From Phycisphaerae bacterium (GTDB taxonomy: Bacteria; Planctomycetota; Phycisphaerae; Tepidisphaerales; Tepidisphaeraceae): a stretch of DNA of 63,054 nucleotides. The notes under the pieces are model-generated. The model searched no databases and was not told the DNA's origin. It saw only the letters and a list, made by a program, of their open reading frames with translations. Positions 54,920 through 63,054 of this stretch are shown piece by piece. Position 1 is the first letter of the stretch; each line of letters opens with the position of its first letter. A program made the position numbers and the translations under genes. The stretch covers positions 1 through 63,054 of the forward strand of contig JAUJNJ010000037.1 of the NCBI GenBank assembly GCA_030448225.1. Reading direction: 5' to 3'.

Positions 54920-56990
54920 ATGGAGCACGTCCCACCCCCTCCCGCGCCCGTGGTGTTCGCCGCCGCCGCCGATGCGCCGCGGCCAACCCGGCGAGCGGCG
55001 TACAGCTTCAGCCGAAGCGGTTGCTCGGGTCGCCGCGCGCCGCGAGGACGGGAAGGCCCCGGTCGCGGCCGCGACGTGGCACGCCGCCCCGGCGATCGGC
55101 GACGGGCTGGCACACACGTTCCCGCCCGGCACGCTGAAGCAGGCCGACTGGCTGTGGGCCGACGCGCTGCTCGACGGCGACGACCTCGCCGTGTTCGAAC
55201 TCCAACTCCGCGAGGGCGCTGACGGGCCCGCGTTCTCGATGACGTTCGGCCTGGTGAACCAGGCGCAGCGCGGATCGCCGTGCCGATGGAGGCGACGCTC
55301 CAAACCGCTGGCGGTACCCGCGGTCGGGCCGTTCCTCAAGCCGCTGTGCGGCGGCGACCGCGTCGACCTCGCCCGCGTTGACCGGATGGTGCTGAGGGTG
55401 CACCTCAAGGGCCCCGAGCCGCGCGGTGGTGCGTGACGCCGTTCCGCGTCTCGCCCGCAGCCGCCGCTGCTCGACGCCCGCCCTGCCGAAGGGGAAACTG
55501 ATCGACGCGCTCGGCCAGAGCACGCTGCGCGCCGGCCGGGCCGCAGCGGGTCCGAGGAGGTGACGGACCGCCTCAAGAAGCAACTCGCCGGCGCGCCGGC
55601 CGCGGCGTGGCCCGACCCGTACTCGAAATGGGGCGGCGGGGCGGACCAGAAATTCGACGCGACCGGCTTCGTCCGCACGCACCACGACGGGCGGCGGTGG
55701 TGGCTCGTAGACCCGGACGGCCACGCGTTCTGGTCGGCCGGCCCGAACTGCGTGACCCCCACCGTCCAGACGAACTACCACGGCCTCGCCGGCGCCCTCG
55801 AGTGGCTCCCCGACGCCGCCGGCCCCTACCGCCCCGCCCACTACCGCAACGAGGGGGACGGCTTCGACTACCTCCGCGCGAACCTCATCCGCGCGTTCGG
55901 CGCCGGCCGGTGGCGCGACGACTGGGCGACGTCCACGCTCGGGCGGATGAAGCAACTCGGCTTCAACACCGTCGGCAACTGGTCCGACTGGCGCCATGCC
56001 CGCGACGCGCGCTTCCCGTACGTCCGCCCGCTCCGCTCCGACCTCCGCGGCGTGCCGAACGTCTACCGCGACTTCCCCGACGTCTTCGACCCGGCGTTCG
56101 ACGCCGCCGCCGCCGGCTTCGCGCGGCAGTTGCTCGACACGAAGGACGACCCGGCCCTCATCGGTTACTTCCTCACGAACGAGCCCACGTGGGGCTTCGC
56201 CGGCGAGAGCCCCGCCGCCGGCATGATCTTCACGACCGACGGCGGCGCGACCCGCCGCGCGCTGGCCGAGCACCTGCGCGGGAAGTACGCCGACGAGGCG
56301 GCGCTGCGCGCGGCGTGGGACACGCCCGTCACGTTCGACCGGTTGGCCGCCGGCCGGTGGTCGCCCGGTGACGCCGACGCGCGCCTCAACGGCGTCGCGC
56401 GGGACGACCTGCGCGCCTTCAGCACGGTCATGGTCGACAAGCTCTTTCGCACGCTCGGCGCGGCGTGCAAGAAGGTCGACCCGAACCACCTCAACCTCGG
56501 CGCGCGCTACCACACGGTGCCGCCGCAGTGGGTGCTGGAGGGGATGAAGAGCTTCGACGTCTTCGGCGTCAACGGCTACGGCGAACGGGTCGACGCGGAG
56601 CGTCTGGCGGCCGCGAGCGAGACGGTCGGCAAGCCGGTGATGATCGGCGAGTTCCACTTCGGCGCGCTCGACGCCGGCCTGCCGGCGCCGGGCCTCGTGC
56701 ACGTGAGGGATCAGGCCGACCGCGGCCGCGCCTACCGCGCGTACGTCGAGCACGCGGCGGCCCAGTCGTGGTGCGTCGGCGCGCACTACTTCCAGCTCTA
56801 CGACCAGTCGGCGCTGGGCCGCTTCGACGGCGAGACGTACAACATCGGCTTCCTCGACGTCTGCAACCGCCCCTACGACGACCTCGTTGCCGCCGCCCGC
56901 GCCAGCCACGAGCGCCTCTACCGCGTGGCCGACGGCAAGGAGAAGCCGTACGACGACGCGCCGGAGTACCTGCCGAAGTTGTTCAACTAG
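54920..56990 (+). CDS. GH50-like (agarase-type, clan GH-A) glycoside hydrolase, 5' part frame-broken
   Basis: The clean C-terminal 476 codons (from 55560) are the TIM barrel. FVRTHHDGRRWWLVDPDGHA opens it, LIGYFLTNEPTWGFAG carries the acid/base Glu and GKPVMIGEFHFGALDAGLPA the nucleophile Glu; VGAHYFQLYDQSALGRFDGE and NIGFLDVCNRPYDDL close it. This pattern is close to GH50 beta-agarases. The N-terminal ~210 residues hold a beta-sandwich-like region (PPGTLKQADWLWADALLDGD, DLARVDRMVLRVHLKGPE), interrupted by four frame changes. ATG 54920 is the likely start; no clear signal peptide is recovered. Predicted to hydrolyse a galactan-like polysaccharide. Confidence 0.8.
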
Positions 56991-57025
56991 AGGCCGGCGG
57001 GACGCCGTGCGGAAGGAGCCTTCGG

Positions 57026-57061
57026 GGGGAACCGTGGGAGCAAGCTCCCACGGCGTTCGAA
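57026..57061. repeat. Dispersed hairpin repeat, copy 2
   Basis: GGGGAACCGTGGGAGCAAGC then TCCCACGGCGTTCGAA. Near-identical to 31129-31164, with a complete CCGTGGGAGC/GCTCCCACGG stem. Located 35 bp after the glycosidase stop. Confidence 0.75.
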
Positions 57062-57100
57062 GACTCTGTCTGCGCCTGCCTTGACGAGCGGCGGCCTTAC

Positions 57101-57144
57101 AACCTCTCCCTCGTACACGGGGGAGAGGGCAGGGGTGAGGGGTA
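57101..57144. repeat. Dispersed hairpin repeat, CCTCTCCC...GGGAGAGG type, copy 2
   Basis: AACCTCTCCCTCGTACACGG then GGGAGAGGGCAGGGGTGAGG. Same family as 20783-20827. The rest of the 307-bp gap has no gene. Confidence 0.8.
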
Positions 57145-57297
57145 TCTCGCCGTTCACGCGGCGCGCCAGCCCTGCCATCCGCGTACAGCGATCCCATTCC
57201 GGCAAGCGGCTTCAAGTCTGAACCGCGAATCGCGGGATCCTCAGCGGTGCGAACGATCTCTCCAACTGCCCGTCCGCCCGCCCCGCCGCAGATCTAC

Positions 57298-58455
57298 TCA
57301 AAGCAGCGCGACCTCGTAGTGCGCGACGCGGCCGTCGAGCGCGTCGGCCGCCGCGGCGCCGTCGTCCCAGTGGACGGCGTACAGCGTCGCGAGCGACCGG
57401 CGGCCGCCGTACCGCTTCTTCGCGACGCGCAGGAGCGGGTGGCGCGACGACAATCCGAGCGCCAGGTACGCCAGCCCGCGATCGGCCGCGCGGGCATGGG
57501 CATCGGCTAGAAGATCGTCGAAGAGTTCGGGATCGTCGTTGTCGACCGCGAGGTGCGAGACGTAGCCCACGTTCAGCCGGCCGCCGATCTCCGGCAACTG
57601 CGGGCGGCCGAGCACCTTCGAAAACAGGTTGATCAGCGGCCGCGCCCGCGTGAGTTTCGGGCCGTAGCCGCGGACGACGATCTGCTTGAACGCCCGCTGG
57701 TCCCACACGGCGATGCAGCCGCCGATGCCGTTCTTTGCGCCACGCCAGCAGAAGAAATCGTCCGCCTCCAGCCCGCGGGCGAACTGGGCGGAGTGGAGAT
57801 CCTCCGCCCGCCACCGCGGCGCGAACTGAAAGCGCGGCGCGTTGCGCGCGAGGTACTCGACCGCGAGGTCGCGATGGTCGGGGCCCGCCGATTCGCCGTA
57901 CCCCGGCCGCCACCGCACGGGCATCACGAGCGTCTCGAACGTTTCGACCGCGCGGAACGTGGGCAGCCCCGGCAGGCCGCGCTCGAAGAGGCGGCGGGCG
58001 GGCGCGTTGTCGGTGAAGATGCTCGCGACGTACAGCGTCGCGCCGAGCGACGGGTGGAGCTCGCGCAGGAACGCGAACCCGCCGCGGAGGATGCTAATGT
58101 GGTTGCGATACCCCGCCGCCACGCGAAGCTTCGACAGGAACCCGACCCGCGCGCACACTCCGTTCACGTACGCGTCGCGCACCGCCGCGCTCCCGACGGC
58201 GGCCAATCGGCCGGTCCGGCGGTCGTGGCAGACGATCGTATGGTGCACGTCCCCCTCGACCGCCTCGGCCAGCGCGGCGCTCGGCTCGCGTTCGAGCGAC
58301 ACCCGCACCTCCCCCTGCATCGGGTTCTCCCGCACGATCCGCCGCACCTCCGCGTCATCCGCCGGCGCTGCGACGTCGAACCGGAAGCGGCGCGGCGAGT
58401 CGGCGGACGGCGTCGCTTCGGCGGGGTCGGGACGTTGGTGATCACGCGGCTCCAT
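57298..58455 (-). CDS. GNAT-like acyltransferase family protein
   Basis: 385 residues from ATG 58455. RRFRFDVAAPADDAEVRRIV is a typical GNAT start, and VGFLSKLRVAAGYRNHISIL resembles the acetyl-CoA-binding strand-helix (no strict Q/RxxGxG/A loop). A second, similar half (NVGYVSHLAVDNDDPELFDD, RGLAYLALGLSSRHPLL) suggests a two-domain protein. Substrate unknown; cytoplasmic. Frame intact. The glutathione peroxidase gene lies upstream on the same strand, separated by the tandem array at 58489. Confidence 0.75.
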   Translation of the reverse strand: MEPRDHQRPDPAEATPSADSPRRFRFDVAAPADDAEVRRIVRENPMQGEVRVSLEREPSAALAEAVEGDVHHTIVCHDRRTGRLAAVGSAAVRDAYVNGVCARVGFLSKLRVAAGYRNHISILRGGFAFLRELHPSLGATLYVASIFTDNAPARRLFERGLPGLPTFRAVETFETLVMPVRWRPGYGESAGPDHRDLAVEYLARNAPRFQFAPRWRAEDLHSAQFARGLEADDFFCWRGAKNGIGGCIAVWDQRAFKQIVVRGYGPKLTRARPLINLFSKVLGRPQLPEIGGRLNVGYVSHLAVDNDDPELFDDLLADAHARAADRGLAYLALGLSSRHPLLRVAKKRYGGRRSLATLYAVHWDDGAAAADALDGRVAHYEVALL

Positions 58456-58488
58456 GGGCGGATTCCGCCGCCCGGTGTCGGGCGTCGC

Positions 58489-58537
58489 GGTTGGACGTTG
58501 GACGTTGGACGTTGGACGTTGACGTTGGACGTTGGAT
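58489..58537. repeat. TTGGACG tandem array
   Basis: Seven copies of TTGGACG (one shortened to TTGACG) from 58489 to about 58537. No complementary arm (CGTCCAA) is nearby. It lies upstream of the GNAT-like gene start. Confidence 0.85.
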
Positions 58538-58636
58538 CTTTTTCGGGCGCAAGGACGTCTCGTCTTCAGCCAGAACGACGGATACCGGACGCGTCCGCGC
58601 CCGGGCCCCGTCGCGAATTATTGAACCCGCGTGCCC

Positions 58637-59298
58637 TCAGCCCTTCTTCGCCGCGCCCTCGGCGGCCTTGGCGGCCAGCCGCCTTCTCGACGGCCGCCGA
58701 CCACCTTCGGGTCCTGCGGCTGGGTCTTGGGGTCGAAGCGGCCGATCACGTTGCCGTTGCGGTCGACGAGGAACTTGGCGAAGTTCCACTCCACCTCGCC
58801 GGCGAACTCGCCGTTGGTCTTCTCGCTCGTCAGCCACTCGTACAACGGGTGCTTGTCCTCGCCCTCGACGCTGATCTTCGACATCATCGGGAAGCTGACG
58901 TCGTAGCGGCTCGTGCAGAAGTGCTTGATCTCGGCCTCCGTCCCCGGCTCCTGCCCGCCGAAGTTGTTCGCCGGGATGCCGACGACGACCAGGCCTGGTC
59001 CTTGTACTTGCGGTACACCGCCTCGAGCCCCTCGTACTGCTTCGTGTTTCCGGCAGCGACTGGCGACGTTCACCATCATCACGACCTGGCCCTTGAAGTC
59101 GGCCAGCTTCTTCTCCTTGCCGTCGATGTCCTTCAGCTCGAAGTCGAGCGGGCTGGCGTACTGCGCATCGGTGCCCTTGCGAAGCGCGCTGGGTGGGCTC
59201 TTCACGACGTCCTTTCCGGCCTTGCGCTGGGCGGCCACTACGCCGACGCCCGCGCCGACCGTTACGATCGTCACGAACGCGGCGAGCTTCTTCGTCAT
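58637..59298 (-). CDS. Glutathione peroxidase-like thiol peroxidase, exported, frame-broken
   Basis: ATG 59298 has GGAGG upstream and a signal-like helix (KKLAAFVTIVTVGAGVGVVA). LDFELKDIDGKEKKLADFKG, MMVNVASRC (active-site Cys), then, in another frame for ~70 nt, NTKQYEGLEAVYRKYKDQ, and back to VVVGIPANNFGGQEPGTEAE, then FPMMSKISVEGEDKHPLYEW and EVEWNFAKFLVDRNGNVIGR. The catalytic Gln (QEPGT) and Trp (EWNF) are present. The true end is AAEGAAKKG at TGA 58637. It reduces hydroperoxides, probably with thioredoxin. Three frame changes. Confidence 0.9.
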
Positions 59299-59518
59299 CT
59301 CAATCCTCCGTCAATGTCAGTCCGTCCGACTCATCGTGCCCGCGAGCGTAGCCTCGCCCGCACGTCGATGTGAATCGAACGACGCCAGACGCGCGAGCCG
59401 CCGCGCCGGCGTGCACACACTCTTTACGCGCGCCCGCGCACGCCGTTGCTCGGATCGCCGCCATCGATCCTGCCGCCCCGGAGTCTTTTTCTTTGTTACG
59501 GATTCAGCAGCGAGACGA

Positions 59519-59707
59519 AGTTGAACCACGGAGACACGGAGACACGGAGAAGAGAATGGAGAGGATGGAAAATCAAAGGATTGATGTCGAAGGAAGCGTG
59601 CGGCATCGCCCCTTCCGTTTCCTCCTCTTTAGTTCACCCATCCGTCGACCTTTGACTTCTCGTTCCTACCTCCGTGTCTCCGTGTCCTGTGTTTCCGTGG
59701 TTCAACT
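59519..59707. repeat. Inverted repeat, CACGGAGA family
   Basis: Left AGTTGAACCACGGAGACACG (59519) pairs with right GTGTTTCCGTGGTTCAACT (ends 59707); 30 or more bp of each arm match. Closely related to 35121 and 38681. It is the only structure I see in the 614-bp gap between the divergent peroxidase and fasciclin genes. Confidence 0.88.
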
Positions 59708-59912
59708 CCGCTGAGCCGGTTTAACGTCGCGTATAGGTGCGTTCCCAGGTTCGCGCTTTCAAATGTTTCAAAAATATTGCCCGCCGCTCGCGCGCTAGCA
59801 TTCGACCGTCGTGAGCGGAGGAACGGCAACGAGCGGGCCGAGTGGCCTGCGGCCCGCCGCGACACGAATGCAGTGGTCGGCCCGATCGCGGGCCGGCGGA
59901 AGGAGTTCCCAG

Positions 59913-60447
59913 ATGGTTACGCTTCGCAAGTCGGTCGTCGCCGGTGTCTGTGCCCTGTCGTTCGCGGTCGCCGGAGCCGCGGTGCTGCCGGTGCTCGCCG
60001 CGGCCGCTGTCGCCGCCGAGCCGACGGCCGCCGCCGCACAAGGACATCGTCGACACCTCGCCGTCGCCGCCGGCCAGTTCGAAGACCCTCGCCGCCGCGC
60101 TGGGGCCGCTGGCCGGGCTGGTCGAGACGCTCAAGTGCTGCCGGCCTGTTCCGTGTTCGCCCCGACCGACGAGGCGTTTGCCAAGTTGCCGGCGGGCACG
60201 GTCGAGGACCTGCTCAAGCCGGAGAACAAGGACAAGCTCGTCTCGATCCTGACCTACCACGCCGGCCAAGGCTACGAGCAAGGACGTCGCCGATGAGGCA
60301 GCCGCCAAGACCGTCAACGGCCAGAAGGTCACGATCAAGGTCGAGGGCGGCAAGGTCGCGGTGGACAACGCCAACGTGACGGCGGTCGACGTGATGGCGT
60401 CGAACGGCGTGATCCACGTGATCGACACCGTCCTGATGCCGAAGTAA
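59913..60447 (+). CDS. Exported fasciclin (FAS1) domain protein, frame-broken
   Basis: ATG 59913 has AAGGAG upstream and a signal peptide ([20 protein letters not shown]). The FAS1 fold is recovered as KDIVDT, FKTLAAAL-like [40 protein letters not shown] (H1 motif) and LVSILTYHA, then [20 protein letters not shown] and [14 protein letters not shown] (H2 motif). Four frame changes. Such proteins mediate adhesion at the cell surface. Ends at TAA 60445. Confidence 0.88.
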
Positions 60448-60492
60448 GCCGACCGGCGCACCGCGCCGCCGTCGAACTCACAGCCTCACCCG

Positions 60493-60522
60493 AACGCCGC
60501 GCGACTGTGCCGGCGCGGCGTT
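60493..60522 (+). terminator. Terminator of the fasciclin gene
   Basis: AACGCCGCGC (60493) pairs with GCGCGGCGTT (60513-60522), with a 10-base loop, followed by TCTTCGTTT. About 45 bp after the stop codon. The rest of 60448-60808 shows no gene. Confidence 0.75.
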
Positions 60523-60808
60523 TCTTCGTTTCGCGACCGAGCCGCGTGCAACATCCGCGCGGAGAATGCCCGCGAACGCTCAGCGGTCGACCCCCGGAGT
60601 ACCCTCATCATTTGCCGTTGCAGTGCAACGTCGCGCCGCGGTTTCGAAAAACACCTGCAGTTCCCACGTCCCACGACGCCGCCCCGCGACCGCCCGAAGG
60701 GGCCGCGGGTGCCAGAACGCCAAGAACGCTCCGCGTCCTTCGCCTGCGGCTCGCGACCGTCTGCAAGCGCCGAACACACGCAACAACCGATTCGCCCATC
60801 GCTCCCGT

Positions 60809-61399
60809 TCAATCCCGGGGCTCCGCGGCCGGCAGCACCATCATCGGCTCGAACCCACGCTTGGCGAGGCCCGCCGGGCGGCGGTAGACGGCGGTGCCGG
60901 TCAGGCGGTCGTAGAGCGCGAGCCGCGCCGGGCCCAGCGCGAGGCAGAAGCCGACCACGGCGGCGAGGGCGAGCAGTTCGCCCAGGTAGCGTAGCGTGAC
61001 GAAATCGAGCGGCTCGCGGCGGAAGATCGCAAGCCCCAGCCACTCCGCCGCCTGCCGCACGAGCACGATCGACGTGACGGCGTCCGCCAGGCCGCAGAGC
61101 CGCCCGCCGTGCTTCAGCGCCCACCGCGCCAGGCGGCGCGACCGCGGCGCCGGAGCGCCGTCGGCGGCGCGGACGCCCAGCCGCAGGATCGCCTTGCCCG
61201 GCGTGGCGGCGCCGAGGAACTCGGTGCTCGCGTACGCCAGCACGAGCGCGTTCCCAACGAACACGCTCGCCCAGACGCCGCTCTTGTCGAGTCCCCGCTC
61301 GACGAGCAGCCGCGCCCCTGGAACAACGGCAACAACACGCGGCGTCGGTGCGCGCGGCGGCCAAGCGAATGCCAACCCGGCCCGCGCCGGCCCGAGCAC
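60809..61399 (-). CDS. RDD-family membrane protein
   Basis: 196 residues from a tentative GTG 61399. ATPGKAILRLGVRAADGAPA is the RDD-domain loop after the second helix, and RLALYDRLTGTAVYRRP is its usual close (H/Y-D-R-L-x-G-T). The helix ELLALAAVVGFCLALG lies between them. The N-terminal part lacks the expected Arg-Asp helix, so a frame break or wrong start upstream is likely. Inner membrane; function unknown, some relatives aid ion homeostasis. Confidence 0.75.
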   Translation of the reverse strand: MLGPARAGLAFAWPPRAPTPRVVAVVPGARLLVERGLDKSGVWASVFVGNALVLAYASTEFLGAATPGKAILRLGVRAADGAPAPRSRRLARWALKHGGRLCGLADAVTSIVLVRQAAEWLGLAIFRREPLDFVTLRYLGELLALAAVVGFCLALGPARLALYDRLTGTAVYRRPAGLAKRGFEPMMVLPAAEPRD

Positions 61400-61580
61400 G
61401 TCGGCCGCACGCCGGACGAGTGGATGTCCGCGTGGGCCGGCGGCTGGTCGATTGGGTTTGAGATCGTCGCGCTCCCGAGGGTTGATCGTGCGGCCGCCGG
61501 AGCGGTCGAGTGGAATCTGGGTAGGCTGCGAAACCCGCCCGTTAAACCGGGCTGTCCGCGTTACCGTGCCGTTGGAAATC

Positions 61581-61609
61581 TTGGATTAAATAACACAAAA
61601 GCATACGTT
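61581..61609 (+). promoter_or_regulatory. Possible promoter in an AT-rich island
   Basis: TTGGAT (61581-61586), 17-nt spacer, TACGTT (61604-61609), in the most AT-rich 50 bp of the neighbourhood. It points rightward to a hairpin with a T tract at 61891-61932 and then to the gene at 61995. Confidence 0.35.
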
Positions 61610-61890
61610 TTGTTGTTGTGTTCGACCGGGCCGATGCGGTATTGGTCTCCGCGAAACCCTGGCGGGCTCCGGGGGCCTTGCTGCCGGTGCTCGAACTTTC
61701 TCCGCCCGACTATCAGGACCGCGGACATCGCAAGGACGCGCCCGCGTTTCGTGACGCCGGTCGCACCTCGGCAACCTGCGGCCCCGATGCGGTCGGGCCG
61801 GTCGTCAACTCGATCGTTTCTTGAGCAAGGATGCCAAACGACGCCGTGGGGTCGGTCCGCGCGACGTGGTGCTGACCGTCCGCCCCTGCA

Positions 61891-61932
61891 AGCCGGGCGG
61901 TCAGCGACCGCCGGGTGGCCGCGGCTTTTTTT
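61891..61932 (+). terminator. Hairpin plus seven-T tract
   Basis: GGCGGTC-AGC-GACCGCC is a perfect 7-bp stem; AGCCG and CGGCT add an imperfect outer stem, and TTTTTTT follows at 61926. It ends about 60 bp before the next gene's ATG, so it could stop a short leader or RNA started at 61609. Confidence 0.55.
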
Positions 61933-61994
61933 GAAGTTCTTTCGCCGCCCACGGTCGCCGGATGCGTCGGACCGTGTGGCAGGGATAGGTTGAC

Positions 61995-63054
61995 ATGCGT
62001 GGAACGAACGAACGTGTGGCATCGACCGCCGCCGCCTCTGGCCCTTCCGCCGGCGTGCGGGTCGATGCGGCTGGTTGCCGACCCTGTACTCGGTCGTCAC
62101 CGGGTTCGCGCTCGTCGACGCGGACACCGGCCGGGTCATCGCGGACACTGCGGCCGGGGCCGGTCATCGACGTGGCGGACATGGGCACGGCCCGGCCGGA
62201 CGTGATCGCGCGCACCGAGGGCGAGGTGGGGATGTGCGGTTCGGCCACAACGGCACGGCGGGGTTCGGCCTGGACTCCACGAACGACTTTCCGCCTCCCG
62301 CGTCGGGCGCAAGGCGAGTTCGCCAGCCGGGTGATGACGCCGGGCGCACACGCTGGCGGCGGTGCCGTTCGCCGGCGCCGACGCCGGCGCGCCGCCGCGC
62401 CGCGATGGCCGTGATGTTTCAGGTGACCGACAAGGACGGCGACGTCGATCCGGTGCCGACGTTGCCCACGACCACGCCCCCCAGCGGCCCCCAGCCCGAC
62501 GCCGGCTCCGACGCGGGCAACCGCGCGGGGCCCGGCGGTCAGCCTCGGCGGCACCGGCGGCCGGCCTGTTCGCCGGCGACGGGCCCGGCTACCTTCCTGC
62601 TCCAGGCCGCCGCCGACGACGCCGACGGCGAGGTCGAGCGGGTCGAGTTTCTACGCCAACGGCACCCACGTCAACGCCGCCGAGCGCGCGCCCGTGGATG
62701 GTCGCGGTATGCGACGTGCCGGTCGGCACGTACGACGTGATCGCCAAGGCGATCGACGACGACGGCGCGCCGGCGTCGTCAGCGACCCAGGGCCGATCAC
62801 GGTCCTGGGCCCGGTCACCGGCGAAGCGCACGATCACCGTGAACCCCGGCGAGAGCATCGACGCCGCGGTCGCGACCGCGCAGGCGGGCGACACGGCGCT
62901 GATCCGCCGGGGCGGTACACCGGGCAGATCAACCTCGGCGCCAACGGCACGCCGGAGCGGCCGACTGCTGATCAAGGCCGACGGCGGCGAGCCCGGCAGC
63001 GTGATCGTCGACGCCGACGGCGCGCGCGCAGCCTCGCCGCGTCGGACGACGCCG
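61995..63054 (+). CDS. Large secreted Ig-like and parallel beta-helix protein, 3' truncated and frame-broken
   Basis: ATG 61995 follows AGGGATAGG. Recovered in order: LYSVVTGFALVDADTGRVIA, PGPVIDVADMGTARPDVIAR, VRFGHNGTAGFGLDSTNDFP, AMAVMFQVTDKDGDVDPV, LLQAAADDADGEVERVEF (start of a bacterial Ig-like domain), then TITVNPGESIDAAVATAQAG, DTALIRRGRYTGQINLGANG and SVIVDADGARA, the opening turns of a right-handed beta-helix. The FALVDADTGR opening recurs in secreted Tepidisphaeraceae proteins as I recall them. At least eight frame changes; the gene runs off the window. Possibly a polysaccharide lyase or adhesin. Confidence 0.72.

Noticed and set aside
55008..57215. 735-codon minus-strand frame opposite the glycosidase
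   Set aside because: The plus strand carries the GH50-like catalytic motifs; the minus frame is compositionally shadow-like and crosses two intergenic repeats.
58489..58537. TTGGACG array as binding-site iterons of an origin
   Set aside because: No replication initiator gene, DnaA boxes or AT-rich region nearby; similar word arrays occur all over the window.
1..63054. tRNA, rRNA, tmRNA or RNase P RNA genes
   Set aside because: I looked for conserved stretches such as GGTTCGAATCC-type T loops and found none convincing by eye; a covariance search would be needed to be sure.

Overview
The window is GC-rich chromosomal DNA that looks like a planctomycete, most likely in or near the Phycisphaerae/Tepidisphaeraceae. 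The reasons are protein-level. Large secreted proteins carry the N-terminal LEGRRL/LESRVLLS motif. There is a delta-60 propeller protein, a TIGR03067-like protein, and an ECF-like sigma factor beside a zinc-ribbon Ser/Thr kinase. The intergenic DNA is crowded with inverted repeats whose arms are short tandem repeats. I saw no tRNA, rRNA, CRISPR array, IS transposase or phage gene.

Layout. 0-8.7 kb: end of an S10 peptidase, a secreted metalloprotease-like protein and a giant DNRLRE/Ig-like/delta-60 surface protein. 9-14 kb: PQQ-propeller protein, ECF-like sigma factor, and a Ser/Thr kinase with C-terminal HEAT-like repeats. 14-23 kb: PH-like membrane protein, BtpA-like TIM barrel, exported proteins, a CxxCH protein, a Tat-exported Gfo/Idh/MocA oxidoreductase, a lone receiver domain and a YVYLD protein. 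23-26 kb: RTX-repeat/Beta_propel secreted protein. 26.7-36 kb: L-lactate dehydrogenase, HD-domain protein, lipoprotein, CDF transporter, HU-like protein, DUF2383 bundle, ribosomal protein S18, PhoD-like phosphatase and small proteins. 36.3-37.9 kb: a gene-poor, repeat-rich stretch. 38-41 kb: broken GNAT, DUF1232, DUF5658-like and DJ-1/PfpI genes. 41.4-49.6 kb: a co-directional cluster of a membrane-anchored vWA protein, a MotA/TolQ/ExbB channel, two ExbD/TolR proteins and a ~1000-residue exported helical protein, probably one proton-motive-force-driven envelope machine. 49.7-63 kb: mnmG on the minus strand, diverging from a serine hydrolase-MFS pair, then a GH50-like glycosidase, GNAT, glutathione peroxidase, fasciclin, RDD, and the start of a parallel beta-helix protein that runs off the end.

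Two things dominate. First, many genes are broken by single-base indels, often at homopolymers, in clusters separated by clean stretches. I read these as sequence or assembly errors and annotate such genes across the breaks. Second, at least a dozen intergenic loci hold inverted repeats of 70-240 bp whose arms are built from 7-10 bp tandem words. The word differs between loci but several words recur. Some are nested, some overlap stop or start codons of flanking genes, and one lies in frame inside mnmG. A second in-frame repeat-rich insertion is in the same gene. This resembles Rickettsia palindromic elements in behaviour, though not in sequence, and is the best candidate for an under-described system here.
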